Assembly: GCA_964036155.1 (NCBI GenBank)
Contig: OZ038423.1
Span: forward strand, 5,099,249-5,163,248
DNA length: 64,000 bases
Source: Diploscapter coronatus
Taxonomy: Eukaryota; Nematoda; Chromadorea; Rhabditida; Rhabditidae
Direction: 5' to 3'
Both the position numbers and the translations under genes were made by a program. Shown here piece by piece: positions 35,907 to 47,490 of this stretch; within the stretch, counting starts at the first letter, position 1; the number at the start of each line of letters is the position of its first letter. Below the pieces are notes generated by a model. The model was not told where the DNA came from, did not search any database, and saw only the letters and a program-made list of their open reading frames with translations.

Positions 35907-38900
35907 CTAATTTTCCAATGATTTTTCTCCACTTACATAGATTTCATTTGGATCGATTCCCACATCGACCTGCGTCGTCCGAATGTGGAATGGGAAATTC
36001 TTGTTGCCGATGGTGGGTCTGGCCAGCCACAGAAAAACTGCATATCCGTAGAATATCACAAAACCCTCGACTATGTTTACTAGGCCCGCGCGGACCCAGT
36101 TATCCAGCAAATAGGAGGCGAACACGAGTATAATCGGTGCTGCCCAGAACCTACAACGATTCCCGGCTCAAGATAATTCTCTGATAAATTCGCCCGAAAT
36201 TTGGGCGTTTGTAAATGCCGGAATGGCGAAATGACTCATTTATATCTGCGCAATTCCTATCAATTTCTATTACGCCTCGTCATTTCGTCGTTCCGTTAAA
36301 TACCGAGTGTCCCAGAAACTAAAATTTTCATATTCTAATCAAATCGACGAATATGATCCCATTCAAAATTTCGACTTTTCTAATAGATGATTTTTGTCCT
36401 TTTTTTTACTTTACTTTCTTTTCAAAACATGCTATTCATACCAGGGCGTCAGCAGGATGGCGAAATTTCTGAAGAAAGCTCTTTTGTTGGGGTAGGTTTT
36501 GGCGGAATGCAGCGAAGCGGCCAGGAAGAAGATCCAAGCGACAATTCTCCAAACCGCAAGCAGATAGCCGGGCACAGATTCTCCCGGATAATACACTGTT
36601 GCCGGGTCGAAGCCCTACAAAATATTCATTTTGGAAACCGTGGATGAAGTGAAGTCTTACTCTGATCTCCCACAGCAGCATGCCAAAATACGAAGTTACA
36701 AATACGATCACCATGAGAGTTATGAAGCAGTTATCAGCCTGAAAAGAAGGAGTTTATGAAAATCGAAGATTTTCTGGATTTTGAAGAAGCTTTTAGAATT
36801 CGTTCATGAACATACCTTTCCCAACTTCATCCTTGTAACATTGAGTCCTCGGGAGAGTAACAGACACATGAAGACGAACATCATTTGGGCCATTCCTCTG
36901 AAAAGTAATCCTCTTTTAGCTATTTTGAATTTTACTTTTTCAAAATCGACATTCGATTTGAACTGTTTTCGAATACTCTTTATTTTTTCTTATGATTCCA
37001 ATTTCAATAATAATAATAGATTGAGCACATTTTTGAGTGTTATAGCTTATCATCGTGAATATCACAGCAGATGCAATTCGAGTTATTTTTGAGATAAACT
37101 ATCGCATGAATACACTTCATTTTTGAAGAAAAGGTAGTTTTTTGTATTAGATTTCGTCAAACATTAGACCTTTTTACCTTAGCAACTGCCCCATCTGCCT
37201 TAGAAATGACATTCCGATTCCGTCCGTTGAGTAGATGAGTCCGTGCAGAACACACAGAATCAGACCGCCCGTTTCGAAGGCTACCGATTGCACGTAGATC
37301 CGATAGATGCTGTGATAGAGACGTCGAGAAGATAGTTGGACTGAAATTCTTAGATCAGGAAACACGAAAATCCTTGATCGTTTTTTCTCGTTTTAAATTA
37401 AGCTTACAAAAATCTTAAATCCATGTCTAAGCAAAATTAAATTTAGCAACTATAAGGATTGATATAGGAGAAGATAATAGCAAGTTTTAGAAAATTTTAG
37501 TCACTATTATTCAAGTGACGAATTTTTAAAAGAAAGTCACAGAATCAGCAACGGCCCAAATTTTCGCTCGCTCTGTAAAAATTAGATTTTTAGAAAAAAT
37601 CTTACATCCAACGACATAGCTTATCGCCAAAAGTATGAAATTCGTCACTAGGAAGGCGATGTCGGCTGGGAGAATCGCTGAAAACAGTTGATTGAGAAGA
37701 AAGAATCTGAATAGCTTACGCCATTCATCATCAGAAAACTGGTAGTGGAAGATGTCAGAAGGCTGTCCATTTGTCATGGTCAGCTTATATTCGGCATAGA
37801 TTCCCCAGTATTGTGAAGCATTACTGCTACTCATCAAGACATCGTCAGTATCACTACATGATGCCAGAGCGAGGAACCACCAACGAGAACGAGCTGCTCT
37901 GAAATGGTTGAAAATTCAGAAGGGCCATTAGAGAATAACATTTCAATATACTAAAACTAGGGTAAGGATGATAGGAAAACTTGCCTCCTAAGTTTTCATA
38001 TTATTTCTCTTTGAAATGTTGGAATATCTTTGCAGAATTGCCACTTAAGCGAAGTGATCAAAAATTGAGCAAAATATTATGTATCGGAGTATTTGAAATA
38101 AAATTATCACTCGGCTCAAAAATGTGAATCATTCTAGGCTTTCGTTTTCGTATTGTGATACTTTTCTCGAATGTGTATAAACGGAATAGTTCATCATAAT
38201 TGTTAATTGAAACTGTTGTCGGATAGTTCAAAATCTAAGACCAGATTAAAAATATCCAGTATTTCATGAACAACTGGTATTGGATATTTCCTTAGCAGGA
38301 ATCCAAGATATTTTTCAAAGCTAACCATTACTTTTCGACAATTTTCAGAATGTGAATTTGAAAATCTTTGGTGCATGAGATTTCTTTCACCCGAAATTGC
38401 AAAAAATTTTCGAAAGACCGAAATTCTAATTTTTTGGAAGTAAATCAGATTTGTTGTTGTGGTAATTAAAATCGAAGAACTAAATTAAATTTCGATATAT
38501 GAAAGTATCTCATGCCTCATTACGAAAAACGCATGCATGCGTTGAAGATAAATTAGTGAAGTCCTATCTGCGTCATTAATCAGCAGAGCGTGTTTTTATA
38601 ATAATGCTATGATTAAAATAATCCATTTTCGGTTATCTTTCCAGTTGTTTTTATGGACTAAACTGAATTGAATATGTCAACCTAAATGTTCTGAACCCTG
38701 TGCAAGAAATCCATTCCTCATTATCCGTTTGATAGTAGAGTTTGCATTTACTGTCGCCATTCGACTCCGAATTGCTGTATGGATCCAGATAGATCTGAAT
38801 TTGGTGCTAGAGCTAATAATTGAAATCATCGAAGGTCAAAAAGTGCTTTTGATATTTTTGTGGAAACTACACTCCAAAATTTTAGTAACTGTAAACCAAA

Positions 38901-39948
38901 AATGTTAGGTTCGTATTCTGATAAAAGTAGCAGATATGAAAAAATCGTTGAATTACGACTTTTCGAAAGTGAGGCATGGATTAAATAAGATGAAGTCTTA
39001 TTTCAATGTAATAATTGGTCAAGTTAGCTTTTGAAGGGCTCATAATTTCATCAAGATGACACAGGTACTGGTAATGAAAATCAGATAAGTACAGTATGAT
39101 AACAAAGAAGGATACAGATTACAAGCAGTTTTCGTTAACTTTATGCATATCTTCTTCTAGATTTTTGTTATTTTTCAAATTCTTACGATTTGGTTGTTTT
39201 CGCTTATATTTCTCAACAATTCGACTCGTTCTTCGCAGGTCTGAAATTTGACAAAAAATAACATTTTTCTTTGGAAATTCGCGATTATTTCTAGATATCG
39301 AAGAAATCACCTGCAATTCCTTGTAAGCTCGAGGCCACTGGTCTTCAGTGTCGTAGTACAATAGCAGCATTTCACGAGGTCGGTCCTGAATCAAAGCAGA
39401 TTGCGAAATTAATCAAATTTGACAAAAATACCGCTGGATATTCGATATGATATTCCAGAACGCCACTTTCGGACTGATAGCAAAATCGATCCAGATACAT
39501 GAATTCCTAGAGCAACCATCATTAGAAAATAATAAACACATTATGCCTGTGACAAATTTGGCGAAATGATCAATTTTAGATGCTAACTAACTTTTAGCTT
39601 CGTCAGTTTTGTCTTTTTTATCTTGAGCTCATTATAATTATTTTCAAGATTTTGAAAAGTACCCATACTTCCTCTACTTTGAACTTTAATACTTCGACTC
39701 TATCCTTACTCTAATGGCATTGTCAATATGATAGAATAATGCTATTATGATGTCTGATGCTTTTCCATATTATTAATCGCGTTCTTGTATAAAAAGAGCT
39801 TCCAACTATTCAAGCTTTTCAAAGATAATATTCTCAATTGTTATTTATTCCTTACCTCCGTTTGATGCCGGATAAATCCCTCGCTGACTTTCGCGTTCAC
39901 TAATCTGCAGCTTGAGAGGAGAACGAGCAAAAACGTGAATGAATACAT
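35907..39948 (-). CDS. TMEM145/GPR180-family (GpcrRhopsn4) 7TM protein
   Basis: Twelve exons on the minus strand: 39948-39856, 39506-39432, 39385-39311, 39240-39187, 38806-38682, 37898-37720, 37677-37606, 37340-37178, 36897-36816, 36738-36661, 36614-36442, 36150-35907. They give 470 aa with every phase matching. A signal peptide (MYSFTFLLVLLSSCRLVNA) is followed by an extracellular GOLD-like domain (about 20-180). Its landmarks fit the family: FMYLDRFCYQSESGVLEYHI, CEERVELL, ARSRWWFLALASC and the tract ending in KLTMTNG. Seven TMs follow, with the TATDGIG-like loop (here IYSTDGIG), FDPATVYYPGES, and the near-C-terminal RPTIGNKNFPFHIRTTQVD, a hallmark of TMEM145/GPR180. Members sit in the secretory pathway or plasma membrane. 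Their ligands and signalling are poorly defined. The assignment is strong. Confidence 0.9.
38528..38543. repeat. Perfect 16-bp palindrome
   Basis: AACGCATGCATGCGTT reads identically on both strands. It lies in intron 5 of the TMEM145-like gene, between exons 38806-38682 and 37898-37720. It could be a binding site for a dimeric factor or chance; nothing else nearby supports a choice. Confidence 0.6.
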
Positions 39949-41165
39949 TTTTTGTGAATGATACAATTCGAATCTAATTACAGGAAATGAAAGGGATGAA
40001 AGGTGAAGTAAAGGTAAAGATTAGCCGATGAATAGATGAATAGGCTTAATGATTAGAGATAAGCGGAATAGAGGGACCTGAAGGGATAGAGATAAGAGAA
40101 TTGAAATTGTTGCAGAATAAGGCAGAGAATAGCTGCAATAAACGAAGAAGCTGAGGAAATATAAAGGGAATGGAGAGAACAGAGACAAACAGAGGGTTGC
40201 ACGGGGCAACCGACCAAGTCTTCTCAACCCACATGCAAAGGAATTCGAGAATGCACAAATGAATGTATAGAAAGAAGACTTATGAAAAAGAATATCATTG
40301 CATCATGCAAATTGTTGCACACGATAATCCACGACCGTATAGTGAAAATTAAATGATTGTTTGAGGATAGAAATTGAAAAAAATCGAAAAACAATCGTGA
40401 CATCATCGTTGAATAGCAAAATATTTCATTAAATTGTAGTAAAGTAGTTTTTCTCATATTTTTAGAATACCAAAGCAGTTTTGTGGCTGCCAACAATTAT
40501 GCGTTTTATGTAAAATATTTTCTTTGAAATAATAATTCATATGATCTTTTTTTCTATTTTTCAAAGCTTTATCTTTTGAAGATCGCTTCTAGAATTTTCT
40601 CCATGGCTTGATTATTAAATTTAGTCCTGAAAATATTATGAAATAGACCTCTACTAAATTCGGAGGTAAAAGCACTTCATTTCACCGGCCTATGATTTTT
40701 ACCTATAACTCTTTACCGTAATCAAACATGAAAAATGGCTAAAAATTAGAATACTCACCGCGGTAAGACGGTGAGTTTTAGTACGAACCTATAGAATGTG
40801 TCGTCGTGCTTTACTCTCTTTGCTCTGTCTAGCGAAAACCTCTTCAGAGAATTTTTGCAATAGTCAACAATGACTTTGACTCTAACTTCTGGGAAAATGA
40901 TTACAATTTCATTTTTATCGTCAATTTTGTATCATTATTTCGTGAAATTGATACAGTAGGCGTTAGATTCATCGTTAATCCGAAAATTTTGCTAATGAAA
41001 GCGTAGCTCTTCTGTTGAAATTTGCTTTCATCTCGATGCTCTGAAAACCTCTCAAAATTTTGATCGGAATTTTATTCTCCTTTTATCGGCAATTTTGAAA
41101 TGACGTGTGACGTGAGGGCGTGATCTATAGTTAGAGGGCTAGGGGAGAATGAGAAAGCAGGGAGA

Positions 41166-41170
41166 AATAG
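41166..41170. repeat. Target-site duplication AATAG, left copy
   Basis: AATAG directly precedes the TG end of the solo LTR and is repeated exactly at 41510-41514 after its CA end. Confidence 0.75.
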
Positions 41171-41509
41171 TGTCGCCAACGACTTGTTCACTTTGATGAA
41201 TCATGCTTGTTATTGTCATTTCTGGCTGGAGAACCATCTCCAGAACTATCAGTAGTTTGCCCGAACCTTAAAGGGCGGAGTCGCTTCCTAGGTGCAACTC
41301 GCGCCTATAAATACGCCCCTTTCGCTGCTACTTTGCTCGTTCAGTTTTAGCCACACCTTACTGTTCTCTACTTTTGCATTTGGTATTACTGTACTGAACC
41401 AAGGCTAGTCAATAAAGGATTCTTAATATTCCGTGCAGTGCGAGTTACTAGTAGAGAAGTACAACTAAGGTCTTCTTAAATCCCACCCACCCAATTTCTC
41501 GCCTGCACA
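41171..41509 (+). mobile_element. Solo LTR of a retrotransposon
   Basis: A 339-bp segment starts TGTCGCCAACGAC and ends CGCCTGCACA, so it has the TG...CA (here TGT...ACA) ends of an LTR. It is flanked on both sides by the same 5 bp, AATAG (41166-41170 and 41510-41514), a target-site duplication of the length made by Ty3/gypsy and Bel/Pao elements. Inside, a TATA box (TATAAATA, 41306-41313) precedes a poly(A) signal (AATAAA, 41411-41416), the order expected for U3-R-U5. No internal retroviral-type coding region adjoins it, so it is a solo LTR left by recombination between two LTRs. The exact duplication suggests a fairly recent insertion. Superfamily cannot be decided from the LTR alone. Confidence 0.8.
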
Positions 41510-41514
41510 AATAG
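41510..41514. repeat. Target-site duplication AATAG, right copy
   Basis: Exact copy of 41166-41170, directly after the terminal ACA of the solo LTR. Confidence 0.75.
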
Positions 41515-42039
41515 TATGGAAAAATAACTAACGTCTTCGCGTCATCCCGTCATTTCTCAGTTGTCCCTTTTATCAACACTGATAACCTTAGGAAGTGATT
41601 ACGATTTAATGATTTTTACAAAAATAAACTATTATCTTCGACGCTTACGGCGTAACTTTTCTCGCTGAATTGATAGTAAATTTCAAACTTGGCTTCGGAC
41701 TTCGATTCAAAAACTACAAAGATCATTTTAATGAAATTGACCATCTGAGAACTCACGTGAGTAAATCTATTGAAACTCGAACGAACAGAGAATATGATCC
41801 AGTACTGTTACAGAAATAATAGGTCATCGTGATCTTGACAAAGAACACTAACCATTTTGATTTTGAAAATGTATTTATTAAACTTGACAATGCACACATT
41901 TAAAGAAATGATCAACTCACAATAACATAAATGAGAATCAATTAGAAAGTTCGAAAGCGATAATGCATTATACAATTGAAAGATTTCTAGCAGTTTTATT
42001 GAAAAACAAAAAATATTCAGCCAAGAGTTGAAACAATCG

Positions 42040-42165
42040 GCAATCACGAAAAACCACCACCTCACCACGTCTTTAGACACAAGAGGGAAGAGAAAAAAGT
42101 AGGGGGCGGGGCTTGGAGTTTCTTCGTAAAAAAGACGTGGTGAGGTGGTGGTTTTTCGTAATTGC
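42040..42165. repeat. 35-bp near-perfect inverted repeat (hairpin)
   Basis: The left arm 42040-42074 (core AACCACCACCTCACCACGTC) is the reverse complement of 42131-42165 (core GACGTGGTGAGGTGGTGGTT) with one mismatch in 35 bp. The 56-bp spacer contains AGGGGGCGGGGCTTGG. This is a very stable foldback, likely a non-autonomous DNA-transposon remnant. A structured RNA is possible but unsupported. Confidence 0.8.
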
Positions 42166-43051
42166 CACTTTAAACCGATTTTTGGTGAATACTGACCAAG
42201 TCGCCATTTTTGACTGAATTGTTCTTACCGTTTAACCTCTGGATTTATTACGCATCAACTAGCGACTATTAGAATGCATTTTTTCTATCTGATAAAGAAA
42301 AGAATTAAAATTGACTAACCTTGTGTAATTTTCGTTGACGATTAATCATCTAACCTAGCCGGGGGCTTTATAATTTCAGTACGATAAGCGACAAATAGAA
42401 TCGGGCTTATGACGAATTATCTTTAAAAATATTCGTAAATTGAATTTATTACAGCATTATAGTATAGTTAATCGAGTCTAAAATTTTAGATTTTTTCTCC
42501 ATTTTTACTAGACATTGTGATGAAAAGGCGATAAAAATATATTTCATATATAGCTATAGAAAACTGGGTGGATTTAGCAGGATAAAACTGAAAGAGGATT
42601 CATTATTTTTCTGATAGAAATTAAGGAGCGTTGATTTTCAATTGAGCAATATTTTCTCGAAAAAAATCAGATCCTCGCGAAATGTCACAAAACACGACGA
42701 AAGAATGACGAGGAATGCCGGCTGCCCTGTCATCTCGTCAAGTGGCCGTTCATCCACTCAGTGCGCCTTTCGTCCGTCGTTTACGCCTCTCTCCTCCTGC
42801 TGAGTTGGAATCGAATCTGCGAAAACTTTGATTTTTTCTTCGATTATCGATTTTTCCAGCAATCTTCGGAATGTAACTTTTCTAACAGTTTCGAGCAGCT
42901 TCTTCAGAACTCAATTGGCCTGTCGATTCCATCAAATTATGCTTGAATTGATCGTTATTTCCGCGATTTTCTGAATCTTGTATTTGTTCGCGTTTCAGGT
43001 AGTTGTCCGTTGATCTCTTTCTGTGTGAGCAGTTAGCGATCGAGTCGAGGG

Positions 43052-45405
43052 ATGAACATTTTCCGTCTGGCGGCCGACTTGGCCCATCTCGTGGCCATCG
43101 TCATCCTTCTCCTCAAAATGTGGAAATCCAGGAGCTGTGAAGGTGGCATTCGAATGTTTTTTTTCAAAATTATTTAAGTTTCTGAAAAATGCAAAATTAC
43201 TGCCACAACTCGGTTCGATTCGTAAAATATCTTCGATAAATGAGATATTCGTTGATTTTGCAATTTTATCCTCCCGAATTCCAGGCATCTCCGGTCGTTC
43301 GCAGGCCTTGTTCGCCCTGGTGTTTGTCTCGCGCTACCTCGACCTCTTCACCAATTTCTACTCCTTCTACAATACGCTCATGAAGGTAGAAAATCTAGCT
43401 ATTTTTGAATTTACAGTATTTTGCAGGCGTTCTTTCTGGTGTCCTCGTTCGGCACTGTCTACCTGATGTGGGTCAAATTCAAGGCTACTTATGACAGGTA
43501 GTCAATATTCAATAATGCTTTACTTTTATGCCAACCAGAGCTGTACAAGGAAAACGCGTTAGTAAATAGTCTAACGCAAACGCACTTTCTGGGGTAATTT
43601 TCAGAACCCATACACAAAATTAGAGCAATTGTCTTATAATTATAATTTTAAATTATTGACAATTCGAAAGAAAATATTTATTTAAAAAAAAAGAATTTTG
43701 CTATATTTCAGCTTGATTTGTGAAGTTGGATTAATCTTTGGGCATTTTAAGCCTAAAATTGAGAAAATTTGACACAAACTAACAAATTTAGATTGATACT
43801 GTGTTAAACGCTAGCGCAAATCCAAAATTCAATTTTTGTACATCTCTAATGTTAACTTTAAAGAAACAACGACACTCTGCGCGTGGAGTTTCTCATCATT
43901 CCCGCCGCTCTGCTCGCCGTTCTCATCAACCACGAACGCACTTTTATGGAGGTATAGATTTTATTCATTTTTTAAATAGATAATTTTTTTTACAATTTTT
44001 CTGTCCATTTTCTCCTCTTTCAAATTTATTATTTTGCTGCTTTGACTAAAATTCAATGTTTCAGAAAAAATGAAACCCTTCAAGATATCTATTTTTCTGA
44101 ATTATTTATGCTAATTCATATAAATTGAGGTGATGTGGACATTCTCGATCTACCTGGAGTCAGTGGCGATCATGCCTCAGTTGTTCATGCTCTCACGCAC
44201 AGGCAATGCGGAGACAATCACTGCCCACTATCTCTTCGCTCTCGGCTCCTACAGAGCTCTCTACATCATCAACTGGATCTACAGGTAGCTTTCTTCATTT
44301 ATCCATTTATTTCTAGATTTTTAGAAAACACCATAAGAAAAAAAAAGAATTATTCTCAGACTTCACAACCTCGCACATTTATTGCATTTGTTGATTTTAT
44401 GCAGCTTCTTTATATTTTTTAACTTTCTAATAATGCTGAAAATACTAGTTGAGTTCTGTCTGACCCCGGAAGGCTGTAGAGGAGTGAATGCTGTGTGTAA
44501 GGAATCGACGAGTATTGATGAGCACGAAAAACGTTTATTAATAACAGTTTGAGGGTATTTATAGAGATCGGGGTGAGATATCTAAGGATAGATATGCAAT
44601 TACTGTGTAATGATATTATCACACTTTAATGCCCTAACTATACTGACTAAAACATCTCCAAGTTTGAATTTATAATCTTATTTTTCCACAATAGTTTTAT
44701 TAAGAAAGTTATAGATATCATTTGTTCCAGATTCTACACGGAGAGTTTCTTCGACCCGATTGCAGTGGTGGCGGGCATCGTGCAGACCGTCCTTTATGCA
44801 GACTTTTTCTATCTCTACGTCACAAGAGGTAACACTCATTTTATTTCTCTTTGAATTGGAAATTTGCTGAAGGAATATTTGAATTTATCGTTTGCTGAAT
44901 TATGGAAATTGACTCATTTTGACGGAATAATATTGAAGAAGATATCCTACGCTAATTTTTTCTTGCTATATCTTAACCTTGCGATTTCAAGATCGGGAAT
45001 TTAATCAAGTCGGAAAAAATATAGCTTTTTCTATCTAAAATATCTGCTTCTTCAAACTTATCTTGGATAATGTTTGAGCATGAGGGGTTATTTTCTCCTG
45101 ATTCGAATTAGTTTTGTCACCGAAAATACTTAATTTTCAAACATGAAAATAACTCGCTATATCCCCGTGATATTCTTATCATCATCATTATCGTGTCTTC
45201 GACTTTTCGAAGTTTCTAATTAGAACAGAGAACTGAAATTATCGTATTCGAGTTGGTTCATTTTAAAACTACTCGCTTTAATCGCTAAGTTGCTAAGTAA
45301 ATCGAAAATGTTCAGCTGAAAATACAAGAACCAAAGAGCGAAAATAATTTAAAAATTGAAATTTCAGTGCTGCAATCGACGAGGAAATTCGAAATGGGAG
45401 CATAA
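43052..45405 (+). CDS. erd-2: KDEL receptor (ER lumen protein-retaining receptor)
   Basis: Seven exons: 43052-43142, 43285-43385, 43427-43497, 43864-43951, 44130-44284, 44731-44828, 45368-45405. They give 213 aa, the family length. The protein has seven TMs and matches the family almost end to end: [20 protein letters not shown], the RSC-GISGRSQ loop, [20 protein letters not shown], the [13 protein letters not shown] segment, [36 protein letters not shown], and the final DFFYLYVTR. The C-terminus is short (STRKFEMGA). Role: Golgi receptor that binds HDEL/KDEL tails of escaped ER chaperones and returns them in COPI vesicles. The last exon is only 38 bp and lies 539 bp downstream, so it is easily missed. 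AATAAA is at 45675. Intron 5 carries an LTR-like insertion. The symbol follows the C. elegans name; which paralogue is not resolved. Confidence 0.95.
44450..44654 (-). mobile_element. Possible reversed LTR fragment in KDEL-receptor intron 5
   Basis: Read on the minus strand, the segment begins TGTTTTAGTCAGTATAGTTA, has a TATA box (TATAAATA, complement of 44556-44563) and then AATAAA (complement of 44534-44539) about 17 bp later, and ends in a GC-richer tail. That order mimics U3-R-U5. No target duplication could be identified (AGTT occurs near both ends), so this stays tentative. Confidence 0.3.
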
Positions 45406-47490
45406 AAATCGGGGGAAAACGAGAATTCAACTAATTGCGTCAATTCCAGCTTCAATTTTCTGGAGAAATGCCTTTTTTTCTGCTGATCACAACATCAACA
45501 ACTCGTTTCGATAAGTTTCTTATTTTCATCTAATGTCAAACGGTGTTTCGTTTATGTTTTTAATTTTAGAATGCTTTTTTTATCGTTCTCGAAAAATTTG
45601 ACAATCTTCGAAACACCAAAATCTACACAAAATGTCATCGTTTAGATTGTTAGGAAAGAGAACTTGAAAATTACAATAAATATTGTATTTTAATTTCACT
45701 TTGAGCTTTCAAATATGAGATAGCTCTTAATTTTTAATAGATTTCTAAAAAGATATGATACCCTAATAAATCAAGCTTTTTCCTAACATTTGGAACGACT
45801 TAACATAAAATGGTAATTATTGCTGCCTGGTTTTCACACATCTTTTCCTTTTTTGCTCCTCTTTCGATGAAAATTAGCTTTCTACTTGTAAACTTTCTCG
45901 TAGTGATAGGTTTTTTTCTACCTTTCATCAAATCTTTTGCTCGTAGGTTTTTAACTAAAACACTTTTCCTGAAACTATTCATTAAGCTATCTGAAATTTT
46001 TATTTATTCTTTGTAGCAGAATGATGCAAAAATGGATAAACGAGGAACGAGTTGATTCATTTCTGATTTCTGATTTTCTCAAACAATTTTGATGGTATAA
46101 TTTATGCGACGTGTGATTTCTTTTTTTCGTCTTTGGCTCGACTGAAATGAATTTTGTCAAAAAGCAATTTATTGGAAAAAAAATTCTTGAAAATAATTTG
46201 ACAAAGCTAATTTTGAATGAGCAATATTCAGCAAGTAGCCTTTTATTTGATTTTACCGGATAAAAATGGAATATCGAAAACCAATGCGAACAAATCTTCC
46301 TTATTTATTCTTCTTTTATTTACTCGTCTTAATTATTTTATTCATTTGTTTTGATAGGATCTTTGGTGGTGTCGATTTGTTTTGTTTCGTTGTTCTTTTT
46401 ATCAAATTACTCGATGAAAAATGGGATAATAAAAGTTTTATTTCTATTTACATTTACGCTTGCCAAGTAAAAATGAGACCAAGAAAGTTATCTAAAAAGT
46501 GATGTGACGAAATTATGAGTTTGGTAATTTTCGGAAAATGTTCAGATTCTAGTGAATTACGAATAAATTTCGATTAGGATTTAAAAAATCGTTGAAGATC
46601 ACTTTTGATTCCGGCTTTCAGCATTTTTATTCCGTCTTATCTCTGGTTTGAAACGGCGGTGTTAGAAATTTCGACTCCATTCAGTGTCATTTTGTCAAAA
46701 TTTTCCATTTTGATTCCTAGCCTTTTTACAATTGTAATTCTGAACACTCCTAATCAGAAACTTGCGATAAAAAGTAATCAAAAAATAGATGAGCATTATT
46801 AAAAAAATATTTTTTACTAATCCAACATAATGCTTGGGTAAATGTCAACAAATTTTCCACTTCTAGGCACCTATCGTTTTTATAGTTTGTTGTGTATCAA
46901 TTAATGCCTAAAATAAAACTTTAATGGAAAGGATTCATTTTGATGAACTTTAGTCGAATTTCAACCTTCTTCGGATATCTAGTAGTCAACTTTAATGCAG
47001 ATTTCTGTGTACATAAAATAACTTCTTCACTTTAGTTTTTCTACACAATACCACGTTCAGATTTTACTCTTCACTCTTCAATGAAAAAACGTCCATTCAA
47101 ACAGAGTGAAGCAACAAAAACGAACATTTTTCAGTTTAGTCAAAATGTAAACTATTCGAATTAAAATAGAATTGACTCAAAGTGAGACAGCTCTTTTTGA
47201 ACCTCGTCATTTTGAAGTAACGAGGTAAAGGTAAAAGGGACGAGATACCGGTTTTGAGAGCAGTGAAGAGTGAAAAGGGGAAAGGATTTTGTGTGGCTCA
47301 CAGGCAAAACTGAAAGGGTTTGGAATTGCGACATCAAGTGAAAAAATGAAATGCTATTTGAACTGCACTCTCACCCTTGTCTTGTTCAGAGTTATTCTGT
47401 CAGTTTAGACCATTTGCCCGTTTGTGCCATGGTAGCATTTTGAAATGCGACATCCATCTTTGAAAACCAGCTAATTCGCTTGATATCAAT
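45406..47490. other. Intergenic DNA, AT-rich
   Basis: Contains the KDEL-receptor 3'UTR up to about 45700 and the upstream region of the neprilysin gene. Small hydrophobic frames (45810-46016, 46266-46502) arise in T-rich sequence and are not supported by splice sites or homology. No repeats of note. Confidence 0.55.

Larger units (their letters stand above)
39949..43051. other. Intergenic region between divergent genes, with mobile-element remnants
   Basis: Separates the start of the minus-strand TMEM145-like gene from the start of the plus-strand KDEL receptor, so both promoters should lie here. It contains a solo LTR (41171-41509), a long near-perfect hairpin (42040-42165) and a small hairpin at 40753-40776 (ACTCACCG, 8-nt loop, CGGTGAGT). 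A GC-richer segment at 42715-42830 followed by an acceptor (GTTTCAG, ending 42999) suggests a 5'UTR intron for the receptor gene. No protein-coding exon recognised. Confidence 0.55.

Noticed and set aside
46266..46502. Small hydrophobic plus-strand frame that could be a one-TM peptide
   Set aside because: T-rich DNA often gives such frames. No start context, splice or homology supports it.
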